Source of the DNA: an uncultured Atopobiaceae bacterium
Lineage (GTDB): Bacteria; Actinomycetota; Coriobacteriia; Coriobacteriales; Atopobiaceae
Length of the DNA stretch: 64,000 bases
NCBI GenBank assembly: GCA_934792625.1
Contig: CAKVON010000006.1
Location: 1 to 64,000 of the forward strand
Reading direction: 5' to 3'
Position 1 is the first letter of the stretch. Each line of letters starts with the position of its first letter. Under the pieces are notes generated by a model. The model made no database searches. It had not been told where the DNA came from and saw nothing but the letters and a program-made list of their open reading frames with translations. Below are positions 60,724 to 64,000 of this stretch, piece by piece. A program made the translations under genes and the position numbers.

Positions 60724-63234
60724 CTACTCGTTGTCGCCAGCGGTCATCTGGGTTGCGGAGAGCTCACCCTCGCTGGCAGCGGCGGCGTCTGGCCAGACCC
60801 AGCCGGTGAACTCGGGCACGTCAAAGCCCTCGTCCACGGCAAACTGGAAGGCGTCCTGGCGGAACTGCTCCCACTCGGCGATCTTGTCGGCGTACTTCTC
60901 GGCATCGATGATGCGCAGGGCGTCGGCGGCCAGGGCCCAACGATCCATGTTGTTGAGGCGTAGCATGTCGAACGGGGTGGTCGTGGAGCCCTTCTCCTCG
61001 TAGCCGTGGACGTGCCAGACGTCGTGGCCCGGACGCTCCCAGACGAGGCGACGGATGGTGCCGGCGTAGGCGTGGAAGGCGAACAGGACGGGCTTCTCGC
61101 CAGCGCCGAAGAGCTCGGCGAACTCCTCGTCGGAGATGGCGAGGTCGTTCTCGGAGACGTTCTGGATCTTCAGGAGGTCGACGACGTTGACGAACTTGGC
61201 CTTGATGCCCTCGCCCTTGAGCATGTCGAGGGCGGCGAGGGCCTCGAGGGCCGGCACGTCACCGCAGGTGCCGATGACGATGTCGGCGTCGGCGAGGGTC
61301 TCGGCGGAGCTGGCCCACTTCCACTCGGCGACGCCCTTCTCAAGCTCGGCCTTGGCCTCGTCGACCGTCAGGAAGGTCGGGGCGGGCTGCTTGCCGCAGA
61401 AGATGGCGTTCACGCAGTTCGTGGACTGGTAGCAGCGCTCGGCGACGGCCAGCGCCATGTTGGCGTCGCAGGGGTAGTAGGCGTTGACGACGTGGGTGTC
61501 GTTGGCCTTGTTGAGCAGCAGGTCGACGAAGCCCGGGTCCTGGTGGGAGAAGCCGTTGTGGTCCTGGCGCCAGACGTGGCTGGACAGCAGGATGTTGAGG
61601 CCGGCGATGGGCTTGCGCCAGGGAATCTCGCGCACGGTGGCCTCGAGCCACTTGCAGTGCTGGTTCACCATGGAGTCGACGACGTGGACGAAGGACTCGT
61701 AGGAGCTCCAGACGCCGTGGCGGCCGGTGAGCACGTAGGCCTCGAGGAAGCCCTCGCACTGGTGCTCGGAGAGCTGCTCGACGACCTTGCCGCGCGGGCA
61801 GAGCAGCTGGTCGTTGTCGGCGTCGGCGTAGTAGCCGCCCTCCCACTGCTTCGTCGTGTACTTGTAGGCGTCCTGCAGGCGGTTGGAAGCGGTCTCGTCC
61901 GGGCCGAAGATGCGGAAGTTGTCGGGGTTGCCGGCCAGCACGTCGGCGGTGTAGGCGCCGAAGACGCGGGCGGCCTCGGTGGCACCCCAGCCGTGGCCCT
62001 TCTGCGCGACGGGGACCTCGTGGGCGTGGATGTCGGGCAGCGCGAGCTCCTGGCGGACCACACCGCCGTTGGCGTTGGGGTTGGCACCGATGCGCAGGTC
62101 GCCGGTGGGCATGAAGTCGGTGACCTCGGGGCGGATGGCGCCCTTCTCGTCAAACAGCTCCTCGGGCTTGTAGGAGCGCAGCCAGCTGCGCAGGACGCGG
62201 AAGTGCTCGTGGGTGTCCTTCGCGGAGGCCAGCGGCACCTGGTGGGCGCGCCAGGAGCCCTCGGTCTTCCTGCCGTCGATGTGCTTGGGGCAGGTCCAGC
62301 CCTTGGGGGTGCGGAAGACGATCATCGGGTAGATGGGACGGGTCTCGTCGCCGGCCTCGGCGTGGGCCTTGATGTCGCAGATCTCGTCGAAGACCTCCTC
62401 GAGAAGGTCGGCGAAGCGGCGGTGGATCGAGGAGTGGGGCTCGTTGTCGAAGCCCGCGACGAAGAAGTGCGGGTCGTAGCCCATGCCCTCGAAGAACTCG
62501 GTGAGCTCCTCGTCGGAGATGCGGGAGAGGATCGTCGGGTTGGCGATCTTGTAGCCGTTGAGGTGCAGGATCGGCAGGACGATGCCGTCGGTCTTGGGGT
62601 TGACGAGCTTGTTGGACTGCCAGGAGGTGGCAAGCGGGCCGGTCTCGGCCTCGCCGTCGCCGACGACGGCGACCGCGAGCAGGCTCGGGTTGTCCATCAC
62701 GGCGCCGTAGGCGTGGGACAGGGTGTAGCCGAGCTCGCCGCCCTCGTGGATGGAGCCGGGGGTCTCGGGCGCGAAGTGGCTGGGGATGCCACCGGGGTAG
62801 GAGAACTGGCGGAAGAACTTCTGGAGGCCGGCCTCGTCATCGGTGATGTCGGGACGGATCTCGCGGTAGGTGCCGTCGAGAAGGGACTGCGCGGTGCCGG
62901 CGGGTCCGCCGTGGCCGGGGCCCATGAGGAAGACGGCGTTCTGCCTGTGGTCGGCGATGAGGCGGTTGACGTGGCCGAACAGGAAGTTGACACCCGGCGT
63001 GGTGCCCCAGTGGCCGACGAGGCGGTGCTTGACGTCGGGACGGCCGAAGTCGCGGGTCTCGCCGGTCTTCTCGTCAACCCAGTCCTTGCGCATCAGCGGG
63101 TTCGAGCGCAGGTAGATCTGGCCGACGGACAGGTAGTTGGCGGTACGCCAGTACCTCTCGACACCCTCGAGCTCGCTTACGGGGACCTGGTGGTCCAGCT
63201 TCTCCCACGGCGTACCGATGACCGGCTGCTCCAT
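60724..63234 (-). CDS. xfp: Xylulose-5-P/fructose-6-P phosphoketolase
   Basis: An 836-residue thiamine diphosphate enzyme cleaving xylulose 5-phosphate or fructose 6-phosphate to acetyl phosphate plus a sugar phosphate. Typical: [39 protein letters not shown], the [15 protein letters not shown]hDP motif, and the middle-domain [19 protein letters not shown] signature. GGGAG precedes the ATG. Central to heterofermentative or bifid-shunt sugar breakdown; expression should follow the LacI-type operator upstream. Confidence 0.98.
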   Translation of the reverse strand: MEQPVIGTPWEKLDHQVPVSELEGVERYWRTANYLSVGQIYLRSNPLMRKDWVDEKTGETRDFGRPDVKHRLVGHWGTTPGVNFLFGHVNRLIADHRQNAVFLMGPGHGGPAGTAQSLLDGTYREIRPDITDDEAGLQKFFRQFSYPGGIPSHFAPETPGSIHEGGELGYTLSHAYGAVMDNPSLLAVAVVGDGEAETGPLATSWQSNKLVNPKTDGIVLPILHLNGYKIANPTILSRISDEELTEFFEGMGYDPHFFVAGFDNEPHSSIHRRFADLLEEVFDEICDIKAHAEAGDETRPIYPMIVFRTPKGWTCPKHIDGRKTEGSWRAHQVPLASAKDTHEHFRVLRSWLRSYKPEELFDEKGAIRPEVTDFMPTGDLRIGANPNANGGVVRQELALPDIHAHEVPVAQKGHGWGATEAARVFGAYTADVLAGNPDNFRIFGPDETASNRLQDAYKYTTKQWEGGYYADADNDQLLCPRGKVVEQLSEHQCEGFLEAYVLTGRHGVWSSYESFVHVVDSMVNQHCKWLEATVREIPWRKPIAGLNILLSSHVWRQDHNGFSHQDPGFVDLLLNKANDTHVVNAYYPCDANMALAVAERCYQSTNCVNAIFCGKQPAPTFLTVDEAKAELEKGVAEWKWASSAETLADADIVIGTCGDVPALEALAALDMLKGEGIKAKFVNVVDLLKIQNVSENDLAISDEEFAELFGAGEKPVLFAFHAYAGTIRRLVWERPGHDVWHVHGYEEKGSTTTPFDMLRLNNMDRWALAADALRIIDAEKYADKIAEWEQFRQDAFQFAVDEGFDVPEFTGWVWPDAAAASEGELSATQMTAGDNE

Positions 63235-63307
63235 GTGTGACTCCCTTTCGTTCGGGCGACGGCCCCGTGGGCGCGCCGCTCCTTTCTGGTTACTCTCTCG
63301 ATTCGGG

Positions 63308-63333
63308 AGTATAACTGCTAAAACGTTTTAGCA
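63308..63333 (-). promoter_or_regulatory. xfp promoter with perfect LacI-type operator
   Basis: Minus-strand -10 TATACT (63308-63313) with the perfect 18-bp palindrome TGCTAAAACGTTTTAGCA (63316-63333) two bases upstream, covering the -10/-35 spacer and -35 site. Repression by a LacI protein, either the neighbour at 63525 or a global CcpA-like one, is inferred. The leader to the ATG is about 70 bases. Confidence 0.75.
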
Positions 63334-63524
63334 CACAACGAATAGTCATTAATTTGAACAACGATTTGATATCGAGAAGAACGCGGGCGCGGCGGAGATG
63401 TCACGGCTGCCATAAAACAGGGCTTTGACCTTTGAGTTTATCCAGTTGGGCAACCCGTCGAACGGGTCTGCGAACACGGGTTAACAGATGGTCGGCAACA
63501 AATAAACGTTCACTAAACAATCAA

Positions 63525-64000
63525 CTAAAGCTCGCGTGCCACCTGACGCAGGGACACGCCCGGATCGGTCGCGCGCGGGGCGGCGACGCTCTCGTGCGAG
63601 ACGAGCTTCGGGGCGAGAAGAATCTCCTCGGGGTCGGCCTTGACGTCCTGGGACGCCTCGCGGATGCGCTTGAGCAGAAGGTCGAGGGCAACCGCGGACA
63701 GGCTGTCGACGTTCTGCTCGACCGAGGTGAGGGACAGCTCGAACATCGTGTCCGCGAGCATGTTGTCGTAGCTCACCACGGAGCAGTCGCGCGGCACGGA
63801 CAGGCCGCTGCCGTAGAGGCGGCGCAGGAGGCCGAGGACGATGCTGTCGGAGCTCGCGAACACCGCGGTGACGTCCGTGTCCAGGAGGCGCGCCGAGGCC
63901 TCGTAGGCGTCCGGGATGTAGTAGTCGCTGGTCACGACGTATTCCTGGCACGGCTGGATGCCCGCCTCGACGAGGGCGCGACGGTAGCCCGAGAGCCTGT
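63525..64000 (-). CDS. LacI-family regulator, C-terminal part (5' end outside window)
   Basis: The C-terminal 158 residues of a LacI/GalR-type protein, continuous to the right edge. VTAVFASSDSIVLGLLRRLYGSGLSVPRDCSVVSYDNMLADTMFELSLTSVEQN matches the family's effector domain end. The HTH lies beyond the window. It is upstream of xfp on the same strand, with the palindrome 63316-63333 between, so it is a candidate regulator of xfp. Confidence 0.88.
   Translation of the reverse strand, partial: RLSGYRRALVEAGIQPCQEYVVTSDYYIPDAYEASARLLDTDVTAVFASSDSIVLGLLRRLYGSGLSVPRDCSVVSYDNMLADTMFELSLTSVEQNVDSLSAVALDLLLKRIREASQDVKADPEEILLAPKLVSHESVAAPRATDPGVSLRQVAREL

Larger units (their letters stand above)
47..60904. 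repeat. Dispersed motif family TGCCGAGAAGKRC
   Basis: Hand-counted starts of the 9-base core GAGAAGKRC. Plus: 212, 2794, 6531, 9091, 10673, 15898, 19790, 20776, 22127, 23529, 24712, 25529, 26110, 28476, 30980, 31992, 33293, 37129, 40910, 42735, 47579, 48517, 50806, 53139, 55037, 56586, 57479. Minus: 47, 1043, 2723, 4468, 7744, 9178, 14249, 18901, 21515, 22246, 25788, 39213, 39247, 40882, 41302, 44607, 47968, 49160, 49199, 54526, 60892. Eighteen carry the full 13-mer. Copies are in genes in several frames and in intergenic DNA. Confidence 0.85.

Noticed and set aside
61006..63240. 744-codon plus-strand frame opposite xfp
   Set aside because: Shadow of phosphoketolase, Val/Gly/Leu/Ala-rich, no ribosome binding site.

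Overview
The window is GC-rich, densely packed bacterial chromosome, read as a Coriobacteriia actinobacterium close to Olsenella/Atopobium (inference from base composition and gene content: phosphoketolase, arginine deiminase operon, coriobacterial-style small membrane proteins, NiaR-nadABC cluster). No rRNA, insertion sequence or CRISPR array was found. One tRNA, tRNA-Thr(CGT), is present.

Layout. 1-2.5 kb: feoA-feoA-feoB ferrous iron uptake operon (feoB runs off the left edge). 2.8-11 kb: flippase, aspS, CapA-like protein, a small unknown, an RluA-type pseudouridine synthase and hisS. 11-16 kb: LysR regulator divergent from an NhaC antiporter, a zinc-ribbon/YARHG membrane protein and ilvE. 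16-20 kb: niaR-nadC-nadB-nadA with a NiaR-like operator over the nadA promoter. 20-24.6 kb: threonine aldolase, EamA exporter, HAD phosphatase, and a Pit phosphate transporter with its PhoU-like partner. 24.9-30 kb: an accessory block (613-aa coiled-coil protein of unknown function, EcsC protein, two DUF4230 proteins, one with a poly-G reading-frame break, and a small protein). 30-35.5 kb: the arginine deiminase operon arcD-arcA-arcB, divergent from an arginine-deiminase-like protein that has lost the catalytic Cys and is followed directly by an XRE regulator with a degenerate S24 domain; two near-identical palindromes lie between them. 36.4-39.4 kb: an AIPR/DGQHR-like protein, an acyltransferase and tRNA-Thr. 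39.6-54 kb: housekeeping genes, almost all on the minus strand (DUF523-purine phosphorylase fusion, SurA-like protein, NYN-LOTUS protein, dehydrogenase with a metal-binding-like tail, DegV, HPF, amino-acid binding lipoprotein, ComF, CPBP protease, tatD-rsmA-metG). 54-64 kb: LysR, beta-lactamase-fold protein, a candidate sugar-regulated small RNA, galactitol-type PTS IIB-IIC with a divergent LacI regulator, phosphoketolase and a second LacI gene cut by the right edge.

Two signals stand out beyond the genes. First, a dispersed word, TGCCGAGAAGKRC (core GAGAAGKRC), occurs about 48 times by hand count on both strands, in every reading frame and in many intergenic gaps, sometimes as inverted pairs; it behaves like a DNA-uptake-type or otherwise selected genomic signal. 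Second, the xfp promoter and an ORF-less promoter near 56.5 kb share a LacI-type operator at the same position relative to the -10 box; the latter drives a stretch with CU-rich anti-Shine-Dalgarno segments, hairpins and a terminator, consistent with a small RNA.

Metabolically the genes fit a fermentative, arginine-catabolising gut or oral organism: ATP from arginine via ArcABD, sugar breakdown through phosphoketolase, PTS sugar uptake, de novo NAD synthesis under NiaR control, and Fe(II) and phosphate import.
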